This document shows positions 49,991 to 60,011 of a DNA stretch of 60,677 nt, piece after piece. The position numbers were made by a program, and so were the translations under genes. A model generated the notes under the pieces. The model was not told the origin of the DNA. It searched no databases and was given only the letters and a program-made list of their open reading frames with translations. Source of the DNA: Bacteroidaceae bacterium. GTDB lineage: Bacteria; Bacteroidota; Bacteroidia; Bacteroidales; Bacteroidaceae. Position 1 is the stretch's first letter. Each line of letters starts with the position of its first letter. Location: the NCBI GenBank assembly GCA_017429525.1, contig JAFROT010000011.1:1-60677 (forward strand), written 5' to 3'.

Positions 49991-51346
49991 ATGAGAATCA
50001 GATATCGCCTACTGACGACCTTAGGTTCATGTCTCATCAGCCTCATGCCCGCTCTGGCTCAAACCAGCGGCACCAACTCATCCTACTCACGCTTCGGCCT
50101 TGGTCTGCCTAACAACCAGTCGCAAGGCTTCAGCCGTTCGATGGGAGGTGTCGGGCAAGGCATCCGCGATGGCATCCGCGTCAATTCACTCAACCCCGCC
50201 AGCTACTCAGCTATTGACTCCGTTACGTTCCTCTTCGACGTCGGGATGAGCCTGCAACGCATCAGAATGTCCACTGGCGACAACCACTTGAACATCAACA
50301 ATACCAACTTCGACTACGTCACCGCAGGCTTTCATCTGACACGCAATGTAGGCATGAGCCTGGGATTCCAGCCTTTCACCTCCATCGGCTACAGCTTCAC
50401 GCAAGAACAGAATGTGGCCACCGACCCTTATACAGGCCAGAATATCACCAACACGTTCAGCTTCGATGGTAGCGGTGGACTACATCTGGCGTTTGCCGGT
50501 GTGGGTTGGAAGCCGTTCAAATGGGTGTCCATTGGTGCTAATGCCGGCATCCTATGGGGCAACATCAAGCATCAAGTCGTACAGACATTTGCCGAGAACG
50601 GCACCAGCGCCAGCAATTACAGTAGCCTGCGCACCTTCTATGACACCTCTGTCAAGACTTGGAAAGGCGACGTCGGCATCCAGTTCACCGCACCCCTCAA
50701 CAAGAAGGACCAACTGACGCTCGGTGCCACCGTGGGGATTGGACACAAGATTGGCGGCGAATCGACAATGCTCAGGACTGTACTCTCAGGCGACACCATC
50801 ACCAAGACGGCCGACAAGGCTTACCAACTGCCTATGACCTACAGCTTCGGTGCTGCATGGAAACACGCCGACAAACTCACTCTGGCACTCGATGCCACAC
50901 TCGAACAATGGAGCAAATGCACTACGCCACGCTACAACAGCACCACGGGCATTTATGCTGCCAGTACCGGAGAATACGGAAATCGGCTCCACATCAATGC
51001 CGGCTTCGAATACATCCCCGGACGCTTTGACCGCAAGTATTTACAGCGAATCAACTATCGAGCCGGTGCTTACTATGCAACACCATTCCAGAAGATTACC
51101 ATGCATGGTGCCACCGTGGATGGGCCCTCTGAAATCGGCATTACGGCAGGACTCGGACTGCCCATCAGCAACGGCATCACGCGCTTGTCGCTCTTGAACG
51201 TCTATACGCCGTCGTATGTCAACATCGGAGTGGAATGGGCTCGTCGTGCTCCCGGCAACACCCAACTCATCACAGAGAACGTGTTCCGCATTAACATCGG
51301 ACTGACATTCAACGAGAACTGGTTCATGAAGTGGAAAATCCAGTAA
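49991..51346 (+). CDS. Outer-membrane beta-barrel protein (FadL/PorV-like)
   Basis: This 451-residue protein has a signal peptide (LLTTLGSCLISLMPALAQ) and a barrel opening SSYSRFGLGLPNNQSQGFSR, SMGGVGQGIRDGIRVNSLNP, ASYSAIDSVTFLFDVG. The N-terminal NPASY region with conserved Gly and Asn is like FadL/OmpP1 transporters, and the C-terminus ends in alternating strands (RINIGLTFNENWFMKWKIQ). It may carry hydrophobic molecules or act in envelope assembly. It overlaps lptC by 16 bases, which together with coaX points to envelope and cofactor housekeeping. Confidence 0.85.
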   Translation: MRIRYRLLTTLGSCLISLMPALAQTSGTNSSYSRFGLGLPNNQSQGFSRSMGGVGQGIRDGIRVNSLNPASYSAIDSVTFLFDVGMSLQRIRMSTGDNHLNINNTNFDYVTAGFHLTRNVGMSLGFQPFTSIGYSFTQEQNVATDPYTGQNITNTFSFDGSGGLHLAFAGVGWKPFKWVSIGANAGILWGNIKHQVVQTFAENGTSASNYSSLRTFYDTSVKTWKGDVGIQFTAPLNKKDQLTLGATVGIGHKIGGESTMLRTVLSGDTITKTADKAYQLPMTYSFGAAWKHADKLTLALDATLEQWSKCTTPRYNSTTGIYAASTGEYGNRLHINAGFEYIPGRFDRKYLQRINYRAGAYYATPFQKITMHGATVDGPSEIGITAGLGLPISNGITRLSLLNVYTPSYVNIGVEWARRAPGNTQLITENVFRINIGLTFNENWFMKWKIQ

Positions 51347-52029
51347 ACGCCAATCGGCAATCCATCACCGCAGTGAATCAGAGTAAGCTCTCATTGGTAT
51401 CCGTCATCGTCCTGCTTCTGTTGGCAATCACGTCTTGCGAACAGAGGCATGAGCATCTTGCGCCCGCTGTGAACGAGGCCGACTCGCTGCCGCTATTGAC
51501 AGCGCATGGCATCTCGAACCTCATCTCAGACTCGGGCATCATCAGCTACAAGATCATAGCCGAGGACTGGCTCATCTATACCCAACCCGTGCCTAAATGG
51601 TCGTTCCTGAAAGGACTATTCCTCGAGAAGTTCGACACGACCTTTCACGTACAATGGCACGTCCAGTCGGACACGGCCTACTGTCACGACAACCGCACAT
51701 GGGAACTACGCGGACGCGTCGTCGTGCTGAATCGTGAGGGGACGCTTTTCGAGACCGAAGAACTCTTCTGGGATATGGATGCTCACGAGATGTGGAACAC
51801 CATGTACATGTGCATCACCAAGCCTTCGTCCAACCAGCAACTCAGAGGCTACAACTTCCGTTCCGACGAACAGATGACCGACTATCGAATCCTCAACTCC
51901 GCTGGCTACACGCCTATGAACGAGCACAAGGACAACGCCTCGAATAGCACCGACGGCATGGACAGCTACCAACGTCCATCGACAGCTGATTCTCGCAGAG
52001 ACGAGAGCGCTTACACGACGCAACACTAA
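51331..52029 (+). CDS. lptC: LPS export periplasmic protein LptC
   Basis: This 232-residue protein has a membrane or lipoprotein anchor (LVSVIVLLLLAITSCEQ) and an LptC domain: VPKWSFLKGLFLEKFDTTFH, SDTAYCHDNRTWELRGRVVV, TEELFWDMDAHEMWN. It should bridge LptB2FG to LptA in LPS transport. The GTG at 51331 lies within the end of the preceding gene, giving a 16-base overlap; no better start precedes the anchor. The last 35 residues are Ser/Asp/Gln-rich and not part of the fold. Confidence 0.9.
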   Translation: MENPVNANRQSITAVNQSKLSLVSVIVLLLLAITSCEQRHEHLAPAVNEADSLPLLTAHGISNLISDSGIISYKIIAEDWLIYTQPVPKWSFLKGLFLEKFDTTFHVQWHVQSDTAYCHDNRTWELRGRVVVLNREGTLFETEELFWDMDAHEMWNTMYMCITKPSSNQQLRGYNFRSDEQMTDYRILNSAGYTPMNEHKDNASNSTDGMDSYQRPSTADSRRDESAYTTQH

Positions 52030-52053
52030 CGCTTTCATCGTAAGACCTCACAC

Positions 52054-53328
52054 ATGACTACGCTCATCATATATATTATCATCACGCTTGCCTTCTCTGC
52101 CTTCTTCTCAGGGATGGAAATCGCATTCGTCTCCAGCAACAAGATGCGATTCGAGATGGAGCGTTCACAAAGCAGTCTGGGTTCGCGCCTGGCAGCTACT
52201 TTCTATGAACACCCCAACAACTTTATCTCTACTCTGCTCGTTGGCAATAATATCTCCATTGTCATCTATGGCATATTGATTGCCCGACTGCTGGACACCG
52301 TCGTCATCCGACCGGCCGGTATCACCAATGAATGGATTGCACTACTGGTCGAAACGCTCATCTCCACGATTATCGTACTCTTCACTGGCGAGTTCCTGCC
52401 GAAGACACTCTTCAAGATCAACCCCAACCGCACGTTGACGCTATTCTCGCCACTCGCCTACCTCTTCTACGTCATCCTCTATCCCATCTCAAAGTTCACC
52501 AGCAGCCTCTCCAAACTTATCCTGCGGATCTTCGGGCTGAAAGTGAACAGTGGCGACACAGATCAGGCTTTTACGAAAGTTGACCTCGACTATCTCATCC
52601 AGTCAAGCATCGAACAAAGTTCTGACGACGAGGAGATTACTGATGAAGTGAAAATCTTCCAGAACGCACTCGATTTCAGTAATTGCAAGGTTCGCGACTG
52701 CATCGTACCACGAACCGAAATCGTAGCTGTCGAGACGGCTGAGAGCCTGGACGTACTAAAGGCACGCTTCATCGAGAGCGGCTGCTCGAAAATCATTGTA
52801 TACGAAGAGGATATCGACAACGTGATTGGCTTCATCCATTCTTCCGAGATGTTCCGCCTGAAGTCAACCGATGACTGGCGCGACCATATCAGAGAGGTTC
52901 CCATTGTACCCGAGAGTATGGGTGCACAGAAATTGATGCAGACACTCATGCAGCAGAAGATTTCCTTGGCTGTCGTCGTTGACGAATTTGGAGGCACGAG
53001 TGGCATCTGCACGCTCGAAGACCTTGTCGAGGAAATATTCGGTGATATCGAAGACGAACACGACCAATCGACCTACACCGCCAAACGACTCCCATCTGGA
53101 GAATACGAAATCTCAGCTCGACTCGAAGTAGAGAAAGCCAACGAACTGCTCGACCTGGACTTGCCCGAGAGCGAAGACTACATGACCGTCGGCGGACTCA
53201 TCTTACATGAATTGCAACGTTTCCCGAAACTGAACGAAATTGTCAGCTTCGACAAGTTCGATTTCAAAATTATTAAGAACACAAGTACGAAAATTGAACT
53301 CGTCAGACTGAAAATACACGACGAATGA
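52054..53328 (+). CDS. CNNM/CBS-domain membrane protein (hemolysin C/CorC family, GldE-like)
   Basis: This 424-residue protein has an N-terminal CNNM (DUF21) domain with three to four membrane segments (IIYIIITLAFSAFFSGMEIA, VGNNISIVIYGILIARLLDT, LLVETLISTIIVLFTGEFLP), two CBS domains (RDCIVPRTEIVAVETAESLD; PESMGAQKLMQTLMQQKISL, AVVVDEFGGTSGICTLEDLV) and a C-terminal CorC_HlyC domain (YEISARLEVEKANELLDLDL). Family members are linked to Mg or Co efflux, or in gliding Bacteroidetes to motility (GldE). No other gliding genes are present here. Confidence 0.92.
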   Translation: MTTLIIYIIITLAFSAFFSGMEIAFVSSNKMRFEMERSQSSLGSRLAATFYEHPNNFISTLLVGNNISIVIYGILIARLLDTVVIRPAGITNEWIALLVETLISTIIVLFTGEFLPKTLFKINPNRTLTLFSPLAYLFYVILYPISKFTSSLSKLILRIFGLKVNSGDTDQAFTKVDLDYLIQSSIEQSSDDEEITDEVKIFQNALDFSNCKVRDCIVPRTEIVAVETAESLDVLKARFIESGCSKIIVYEEDIDNVIGFIHSSEMFRLKSTDDWRDHIREVPIVPESMGAQKLMQTLMQQKISLAVVVDEFGGTSGICTLEDLVEEIFGDIEDEHDQSTYTAKRLPSGEYEISARLEVEKANELLDLDLPESEDYMTVGGLILHELQRFPKLNEIVSFDKFDFKIIKNTSTKIELVRLKIHDE

Positions 53329-53471
53329 CCTCTATTTTGACAAACTTTTAGGGTAAAAACGCAAATTTCGGGATAAACGCGTGGCCGTTTGCAAAATTCT
53401 TTGTACCTTCGCACGCTTTTTGGAGTTAAATCCCATCGATAGAAACAAAATAACAAATAATTCAATAACAA

Positions 53472-55634
53472 ATGGCAACATTACAAAAACTCAGAAACAA
53501 AGGCGCACTCCTCATCCTTTTCGTGGGTCTTGCGCTATTTGCATTCATCGCTGAAGAAGCCGTACGCTCACTCTCTTCCTCACAAGCTGAGAGCCATCAG
53601 CGTGCTGGCGAGGTTTACGGAAAGACGCTTAACGTGCAAGACTACAACGACCTCGTCGACGAGTACGTTGACGTCGTCAAATTCTCTTCAGGCAGCGACA
53701 ACCTGTCCGAGGAACAGATGCAGCAGGTACGCGACCAAGTATGGCAGACCTATGTGCAGAACGAACTGCTCCAGCACGAAGCTGACGAGCTCGGTCTCAC
53801 CGTCACCGATGCCGAGATGCAGGACATCATCAAGAATGGTCAGAGCCCTCTGCTCGCACAGACTCCTTTCCGCAACCAGCAGACTGGTGCTTTTGACATC
53901 GAACAACTCAACCAGTTCCTTACCCAGTACAATGCCATGAAGGGACAGGCTGGCCAACCCGCCGAAGCTATGGCCTACTACACCCAGATCTACAACTTCT
54001 GGAAGTTCATCGAGAAAAACATTCGTCAGCAGGCACTTGCCAATAAGTTCCAGAGTCTTCTGGCCAAGTCGTTCATCTCCAACCCTGTCAGCCTCAAGAA
54101 CAGCTACGAGGGTAGCCACGACGAGAAGGACATCCTCCTGGCTGCAGTACCCTATTCCAGCATCAAAGACGATGACGTAAAGGCTGACGACAAGGAGCTC
54201 AATGCCAAGTACAATGAGCTGAAGGATATGTTCCGTCTTGACGAGCCCACACGCGACATCAAGTACATTGACGTTGCCATCACCGCCAGCAAAGCCGACC
54301 GCGACGAGATCAACAAGGAGATGCAGGAAGTAGCTGCACAAATGCTGACCGATGATGCAGACTTCGCCAATATCGTCCGCAAGAGTGGTAGCGTCGTAGG
54401 CTACAACGCACTCGCTGTTCGCCGCACAGCTCTGCCCACAGACATCGCTGCCCAGCTCGATTCCATGAGTGTAGGTGCTCAGAAGGGTCCCTACCTCAAT
54501 GCACAGGACAACACGCAGAACATCGTTCGCCTCATTGCCAAAGCTACCCTGCCCGACTCTATCCAATTCCGTCAGATTGGCGTAGGCGGTGCCGACGAGG
54601 CTGCTGCCAAGAAGACTGCCGATAGCATCATGACGGCTCTCAACGCTGGTGTACCCTTCGACAGCATCGCCAAGAAGTACAACCAGACTGGTGAGGAGAC
54701 TTGGATCACCTCCGCTCAGTATGAGACCGCAACACTCGACGAGAACAACCAGAAGTTCATCAACGCGCTCAACAACCAAGCTGTAGGTACAACCCAGATG
54801 GTCAAGATTGGCACCGGCTATGCAATCCTCCGCGTTATGGACCGCCGCAATCCTGTCGAGAAATATCAGGTGGCTGTCGTCAAGCGTCCGCTGGATTTCT
54901 CCAACGATACATTCAACAAGACCTTCAACGATTTCTCACAGTTTATTGCTTCAAACAAGACCATCGAAGAGATCGAGGCCAATGCCCTCAAAGCGGGTTA
55001 CATGGTTCAGCAGCGTGAGAGCATGTTTGCCAACGAGCACAACGTGGCTGGTCTCAGCTCCACGCGTGAAGCATTCCGTTGGATTTTCAACAAAGACCGC
55101 AAGATTGGCGAGGTATCCGACATCTACACTGTCGGCAACAATGACCACCTGCTCGTTGTCATGCTCACAGGTAAGAACGATGGCGAATACCGCACCCTCG
55201 AGAGCGTGAAGGATTTCGTTCAAGGCGAAGTCATCCGCGATAAGAAGGCTGCTAAGCTGAAAGAGCAAATGGCAGCTTGTAATGACCTTGCTGCTGTGGC
55301 TAAGCTTCAGGGCGCCCTCCCCATTGACACCATCAAGCATGTCACCTTCAGCGCACCCGTATTCCTGCCCTCTACTGGTTCCAGCGAAGCAGCCCTGAGT
55401 GGTGCTGTTGCCAAGACTGCTAAAGGTCAGTTCGCAAAGGGCGTGAAGGGTAACAGCGGTGTCTATGCTTTCCAGGTCATCAACGAGAAGAAGGCTGATG
55501 CCAAGCTCGCCGATAGCGTCAAGGAAACGACTAAGACCCAGGTGGCCTCACAAGCCCTCCGTGCTGCTTCACGCTATATGCAAGAGCTCTATCAGAACGC
55601 CAACATCAAGGATCATCGTTACATCTTCTATTGA
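53472..55634 (+). CDS. SurA/PpiD-like peptidylprolyl isomerase chaperone
   Basis: This 720-residue protein has a membrane anchor (ALLILFVGLALFAFIAEEAV), a SurA-N-like helical domain (about 40-230, YGKTLNVQDYNDLVDEYVDV, VQNELLQHEADELGLTVTDA) and a rotamase region (about 340-470, TADSIMTALNAGVPFDSIAK, KYNQTGEETWITSAQ, GTTQMVKIGTGYAILRVMDR). It should assist folding of outer-membrane proteins from the periplasmic face of the inner membrane. A TACCTTCG at 53404-53411 is a possible -7 box. A terminator follows at 55688. Confidence 0.92.
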   Translation: MATLQKLRNKGALLILFVGLALFAFIAEEAVRSLSSSQAESHQRAGEVYGKTLNVQDYNDLVDEYVDVVKFSSGSDNLSEEQMQQVRDQVWQTYVQNELLQHEADELGLTVTDAEMQDIIKNGQSPLLAQTPFRNQQTGAFDIEQLNQFLTQYNAMKGQAGQPAEAMAYYTQIYNFWKFIEKNIRQQALANKFQSLLAKSFISNPVSLKNSYEGSHDEKDILLAAVPYSSIKDDDVKADDKELNAKYNELKDMFRLDEPTRDIKYIDVAITASKADRDEINKEMQEVAAQMLTDDADFANIVRKSGSVVGYNALAVRRTALPTDIAAQLDSMSVGAQKGPYLNAQDNTQNIVRLIAKATLPDSIQFRQIGVGGADEAAAKKTADSIMTALNAGVPFDSIAKKYNQTGEETWITSAQYETATLDENNQKFINALNNQAVGTTQMVKIGTGYAILRVMDRRNPVEKYQVAVVKRPLDFSNDTFNKTFNDFSQFIASNKTIEEIEANALKAGYMVQQRESMFANEHNVAGLSSTREAFRWIFNKDRKIGEVSDIYTVGNNDHLLVVMLTGKNDGEYRTLESVKDFVQGEVIRDKKAAKLKEQMAACNDLAAVAKLQGALPIDTIKHVTFSAPVFLPSTGSSEAALSGAVAKTAKGQFAKGVKGNSGVYAFQVINEKKADAKLADSVKETTKTQVASQALRAASRYMQELYQNANIKDHRYIFY

Positions 55635-55687
55635 TCCTCTCGCGCGCACACGCGTAATAAAATAAAGGTGTCATCACCCTACAAAAT

Positions 55688-55719
55688 GCCCTCTCCAGAA
55701 GCTTGGAGAGGGCGTTTTG
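55688..55719 (+). terminator. Rho-independent terminator
   Basis: GCCCTCTCCA (55688-55697) and TGGAGAGGGC (55704-55713) pair around gaagct and are followed by gttttg. It ends the chaperone transcript. Confidence 0.88.
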
Positions 55720-55794
55720 CCTTGTAAAAGGCAATAGAAATATTAAATAATGTAAATCTTTTATCAAAATGATACAACGAACGCGATAATGCAT

Positions 55795-55802
55795 TATCTT
55801 TG
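55795..55802 (+). promoter_or_regulatory. -7 box upstream of NTF2-like gene
   Basis: TATCTTTG lies inside the open frame from 55789, which shows that the ATG at 55840 is the likely start, with a leader of about 33 bases. Confidence 0.6.
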
Positions 55803-55839
55803 CATTTGCAAAGTCAAGTTAGCAAAACCATTCTACTCT

Positions 55840-56337
55840 ATGAACACTAGCCTCATTCTCAAAAGACCCGTTCACACAGCCCTCGAAGCTCGACGCGAAA
55901 AGGAAGCCGTGCGACGTCTGCTTACATTCGAACGTTTTGCCCGCGACAATCAGTTGTGGGACGAGATGCTGACGTGCTACGACAGCAAGGCTCACGTCAA
56001 AGCCACGTGGTTCGAAGGCACTGCCGAGGAATTTGTGAAAGCACTCTCTGCACGCACAGATCATATCCCCTACCATATCCATTCTACTATGGTATGGCCA
56101 CATGGCAATCGTGCTGTTGCCATCATGGATACTACTTTCCCCTCAAAGGTGGAAGTGGCAGGTGTCACCTTCAACCAGACGGCAGATTCGCAGTATCTCT
56201 ATCGGCTCAATCGCATCAATGGCGAATGGTATATTATTGATTGCGAGACCATCCTTGAGGAACTCCCAGGTAAGAGTCGCCCCGACTATCTGACCAAACT
56301 CTACGAGGAAGCCGACAACTGGCTTAAGAACGGCTAA
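55840..56337 (+). CDS. NTF2/SnoaL-like protein
   Basis: This 165-residue protein has the SnoaL-like layout: an N-terminal helix (VRRLLTFERFARDNQLWDEM), then LTCYDSKAHVKATWFEGTAE, EFVKALSAR, and strands TMVWPHGNRAVAIMDTTFPS and QYLYRLNRINGEWYIIDCET. Members bind small molecules or act as dehydratases or isomerases; the substrate is unknown. No signal peptide, so cytoplasmic. It overlaps the convergent patatin gene by 4 bases. Confidence 0.82.
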   Translation: MNTSLILKRPVHTALEARREKEAVRRLLTFERFARDNQLWDEMLTCYDSKAHVKATWFEGTAEEFVKALSARTDHIPYHIHSTMVWPHGNRAVAIMDTTFPSKVEVAGVTFNQTADSQYLYRLNRINGEWYIIDCETILEELPGKSRPDYLTKLYEEADNWLKNG

Positions 56338-57194
56338 TCTACAGAGACGGAAAGAAAGGCTTTTATTTCCTGCAGTCGCAACAGAGCTTGTTCACGGCCC
56401 AGTTCATAAACGCGTCGCATCACCTTCGGGTCGTGCGACGTATGCTTTATTGGCAGTGATGACGACGGGCGAAACACTAACGCACAACCTTCGGCCTCTC
56501 GCTTGCGCACAAACGCCAGTTCTTCATTATACATCACATGCCGCTCTGCCACGGCCTTCAAAAAAAGCGGATAATGCTTCAAATTGCTTAACCGCATCAA
56601 TGGCAAGAAGCGGTTACGCTGTTTCACATAGCCCTCGGGTTGCGTAAGGATGACGATATTCCTATCAAATCCTTCACGCTCCATAAATGCCAACGGAATA
56701 CTATCCGCCACGCCACCATCAAGTAACTTGCGTCCATCCAGTTCAACAATCCTTGAACACAGGGGCATGGAGGCAGATGCGCGAATCCAATCATAGGTTT
56801 CATCGTCAGCATCTTCCAACAAATGATAGACAGCCTGACCCGTCTCCACATCCGTGCAGACAGCCCAAAACGGAAGCGGATTCGCATTGAAAGCCGCGAC
56901 ATCAAAGATGTCCATCTCTTTGGGGACCTTATGATAAGCATATTCCGCACCATAGAGGTCGCCCGTCGTTATCAGCGAACGCAAGCTGCAATAGCGCCAA
57001 TCCTTTGCAAAACGCATATTGTAACGCAGTGCACGCCCCACCTGGCCACTCTTGATATTACAGCCAAGCGCTGCACCAGCTGAGACACCCACAACACCAT
57101 CGAACGTGATGCCCTCGTCCATCAAGACATCCACGATTCCCATCGAATAGAGGCCTCGCAGGGCTCCACCTTCAAGCACAAGTCCGTGTTTCAT
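56334..57194 (-). CDS. Patatin-like phospholipase
   Basis: This 286-residue protein has the patatin features: KHGLVLEGGALRGLYSMGIV (oxyanion-hole glycines), GVVGVSAGAALGCNI (nucleophile Ser in GxSxG) and LLDGGVADSIPL (catalytic Asp in DGG). It should hydrolyse acyl lipids. No signal peptide is visible. ATG 57194 is preferred over 57209 because TATCTTTG covers 57206-57199, leaving almost no leader. It converges on the NTF2-like gene. Confidence 0.93.
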   Translation of the reverse strand: MKHGLVLEGGALRGLYSMGIVDVLMDEGITFDGVVGVSAGAALGCNIKSGQVGRALRYNMRFAKDWRYCSLRSLITTGDLYGAEYAYHKVPKEMDIFDVAAFNANPLPFWAVCTDVETGQAVYHLLEDADDETYDWIRASASMPLCSRIVELDGRKLLDGGVADSIPLAFMEREGFDRNIVILTQPEGYVKQRNRFLPLMRLSNLKHYPLFLKAVAERHVMYNEELAFVRKREAEGCALVFRPSSSLPIKHTSHDPKVMRRVYELGREQALLRLQEIKAFLSVSVD

Positions 57195-57198
57195 AATG

Positions 57199-57206
57199 CA
57201 AAGATA
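57199..57206 (-). promoter_or_regulatory. -7 box upstream of patatin gene
   Basis: On the minus strand TATCTTTG ends 4 bases before the ATG at 57194, implying a leaderless or nearly leaderless transcript. Confidence 0.55.
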
Positions 57207-57259
57207 CAAATTTTCTCAAATCTCTTCACAAATTATCATCAACTTTCTCAAAAACTCAT

Positions 57260-57267
57260 TATATTTG
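57260..57267 (+). promoter_or_regulatory. -7 box upstream of transglutaminase gene
   Basis: TATATTTG lies 22 bases upstream of the ATG at 57290. Confidence 0.5.
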
Positions 57268-57289
57268 CACCATCAAAAGAAATAAAACG

Positions 57290-59812
57290 ATGAAAAAGGC
57301 CATTTTCCTCACACTCTTAAGCATGCTTGCCTTGTCCTGCAGCAATCCTGAAACCGAACGTCAGTCCTACCTGCGCTTCCTTTACGACAATATGTCGCTT
57401 CCTGATCGCATTGACTATGATACAGCATTCTATGAAGCTAATGTGGAAACTGCTCTGCAAGCACGTTCTGAGATGAAATGGGGACGTAGTGTGCCCGAGC
57501 GTGAGTTTCGCCATTTCGTTCTCCCGCCTCGTGTCAACAACGAGGACCTCGATTCCTTTCGCATCGCCTACTACGATGAGCTGGCTTCGCGTGTCAAAGG
57601 CCTCACGATGACAGAAGCCATACTCGAGGTCAACCATTGGTGCCACGAACACGTCACCTACAGACCAACCAGTGCACGCACCCTCGGACCGGCATCCACC
57701 ATCCGAACGGCCTATGGCCGCTGTGGTGAGGAATCGGTACTACTCGTAGCAGCCTTGCGCACAGTTGGCATTCCAGCCCGTCAAGTCTACACACCTCGTT
57801 GGGCACATACTGATGACAACCATGCATGGGTCGAAGCTTGGGCTGACGGTGAATGGCATTTCCTCGGTGCATGCGAACCCGAACCGGTCCTCGACCTCGG
57901 ATGGTTCAATGAGAGCGCCTCACGAGGAATGCTCATGCACACCAAAGTCTTTGGTAACTACGATGGCCCAGAAGAAATTGTTGGTCAAGAACATAACCTA
58001 ACCGAAATCAATGTCACGAACAACTACGCTCCTACACGACGGCTCACCGTTACCGTAGTCGACTCGCTCGACCAACCTGTCTCCGATGCCAAAGTGGAAT
58101 TCAAGCTTTACAACTATGCTGAATTCTATACCGTTGCATCTAAGCAGACTGATGCTGAAGGTCATGCCTTCCTCACAGCAGGACTGGGCGACATGATGGT
58201 CTGGGCTTCAACGTCTAATGGCCTTGCCTGTCAGCAAGTAAGCTTCGCACGTGATAGCGTTATTACACTACACCTCCAGCCTAGCGCTACGTTCAGACCA
58301 GACCAGCACGAACGTATCTCCGCTCCAATCTCGTTCGATATTACACCACCTATCGCAGGTGCATCGCTGCCCGTCGTTAGCCCAGAGCAACGCGAAGAAA
58401 ACAATCGACGGCTCGCTATCGAGGACAGCATCCGCCACGCTTACGAGCAGACCATGACCGACCAACGATGCAGGGGCAATCAAAAGGTTATTGACGGCAT
58501 ACGCAGATATGGCGAGCAGTTACACTCCGAGGCGCTTGTAGAGCATCTGATTGCGATTCTCCCTGACAAGGATCTCCAAGACGTTTCCCTCAACGTCCTC
58601 ATTGATAACGTTTGTCCGTCCAAACATCCGGCATCCCTGTACACTCTGCCCAATAACTCTGAGCTGGCCGCCTATGTCCTATCGCCACGTATTGAACGCG
58701 AGATGCTTACGCCTTTCAAGGAGCCTCTACGCGAAGCGTTCCATTCCTTCAACGTCGACCAACTCATCCAGTGGACTAATGATAGCATCACCATCGTCGA
58801 AGGACAGAATCCACAACACCTGCGCATGCGCCCTCTTGGTGTCTTCCGCTCACGTACTGCCGATCAACTCGGACGTGACATCTTCTTCGTAGCTGCATGC
58901 CGTGCAATTAACATACCTGCACGTATCAATGAGATTAACGCCAAAGTGCAATACTACGCTGATGGTTGGCACGACGTCTCCTTCACCACCGTCAAGGATC
59001 CAGCAGATTCTCAGCCTAGTAAGGCTGAACTCGCAGTTTCGACAGGTACGCTTCGTTTCACCTACGAACCATCAAGACACCTTCCAGATGCCAAGTACTA
59101 CACCCACTTTACCCTCTCACGTCTCCACGATAATAACCAACTCCAGCTACTCACCTTCCCCGAGGAAGCTACTTTTGCCAATACCTTCGCCTCAGGTGTC
59201 AGTCTCGATGCTGGCACTTACGTCCTCGTCACAGGCACACGTATGGCAGATGGTGGAGTCCTCGCTTCCATGCAGATGTTCGAGATCAAAGCCAATCAAA
59301 CGACCACCGTCCCCTTGACGCTTCGCCAACGCGATGACGCTGTCTCTGTCATTGGCTCACTTAATGCCGAAGATCTCTACCATCCCCTTACCATCTCGCC
59401 TTTATCTGTGGCAGAACCCACGTCCCTCCTGGCCACCTGTGGACGTGGTTACTATGCCCTCGGAATCATCGCGCCCAACCAGGAGCCTACGAATCATACG
59501 CTTCGAGACATCAGCCTCGTACGTGATAACCTCGACAAGTGGGGGCGCAAGATGGTTCTCCTCTTCGAGAGCGAGGACGATGCTCATCGTTTCAATTTCA
59601 AAGAGTTCAATAAATTACCGTCTACTGTCGCATGGGGCATCGATGCCGACGGCAGCATCTTGAAAGAGGCTGTCGAGCAGCTGCATCTCAACTCATCAGC
59701 CCTACCCATTTTCTTGATCTGCGACTCCTTCAATCGAGTTGTCTTTGTCCAACAAGGATATACCATCGGTATCGGCGAGCAACTGCTCAAAGTCATCCAC
59801 CAGCTCAAATAG
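57290..59812 (+). CDS. Transglutaminase-domain lipoprotein
   Basis: This 840-residue protein has a signal peptide with lipobox (LTLLSMLALSCSNPE, Cys about 17). The transglutaminase-like domain (about 95-210) has the Cys in TAYGRCGEESVLLVAALRTV, the His in DDNHAWVEAWADGEWHFLGA, and an Asp in the following strand (PVLDLGWFN). An Ig or carboxypeptidase-like domain follows (RRLTVTVVDSLDQPVSDAKV), then a second long region with a partial transglutaminase-like segment (QLGRDIFFVAACRAINIPAR). It may act as a cysteine protease or peptide crosslinker at the cell surface. It is a single gene. Confidence 0.88.
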   Translation: MKKAIFLTLLSMLALSCSNPETERQSYLRFLYDNMSLPDRIDYDTAFYEANVETALQARSEMKWGRSVPEREFRHFVLPPRVNNEDLDSFRIAYYDELASRVKGLTMTEAILEVNHWCHEHVTYRPTSARTLGPASTIRTAYGRCGEESVLLVAALRTVGIPARQVYTPRWAHTDDNHAWVEAWADGEWHFLGACEPEPVLDLGWFNESASRGMLMHTKVFGNYDGPEEIVGQEHNLTEINVTNNYAPTRRLTVTVVDSLDQPVSDAKVEFKLYNYAEFYTVASKQTDAEGHAFLTAGLGDMMVWASTSNGLACQQVSFARDSVITLHLQPSATFRPDQHERISAPISFDITPPIAGASLPVVSPEQREENNRRLAIEDSIRHAYEQTMTDQRCRGNQKVIDGIRRYGEQLHSEALVEHLIAILPDKDLQDVSLNVLIDNVCPSKHPASLYTLPNNSELAAYVLSPRIEREMLTPFKEPLREAFHSFNVDQLIQWTNDSITIVEGQNPQHLRMRPLGVFRSRTADQLGRDIFFVAACRAINIPARINEINAKVQYYADGWHDVSFTTVKDPADSQPSKAELAVSTGTLRFTYEPSRHLPDAKYYTHFTLSRLHDNNQLQLLTFPEEATFANTFASGVSLDAGTYVLVTGTRMADGGVLASMQMFEIKANQTTTVPLTLRQRDDAVSVIGSLNAEDLYHPLTISPLSVAEPTSLLATCGRGYYALGIIAPNQEPTNHTLRDISLVRDNLDKWGRKMVLLFESEDDAHRFNFKEFNKLPSTVAWGIDADGSILKEAVEQLHLNSSALPIFLICDSFNRVVFVQQGYTIGIGEQLLKVIHQLK

Positions 59813-59904
59813 GATAATAATCTTCATTTACCATACACTTTGATTTGAGATTTCTGTTGAACAACACAGGATTAGGTGAATTATACAAAATTCCTGATTA
59901 TTAT

Positions 59905-59935
59905 TTTGCTGTATATAAAAAAACAAATAACTTTG
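59905..59935 (+). promoter_or_regulatory. Bacteroidetes promoter
   Basis: TTTG (59905-59908) and TAACTTTG (59928-59935) are 19 bases apart. The leader to the ATG at 60012 is about 70 bases. Confidence 0.7.
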
Positions 59936-60011
59936 CAGCGAAAATAGAATTCATTCTTGAATGATACGCTAACTAAATTGTCTGAAATATAACACAAACC
60001 ATACATTTCCA

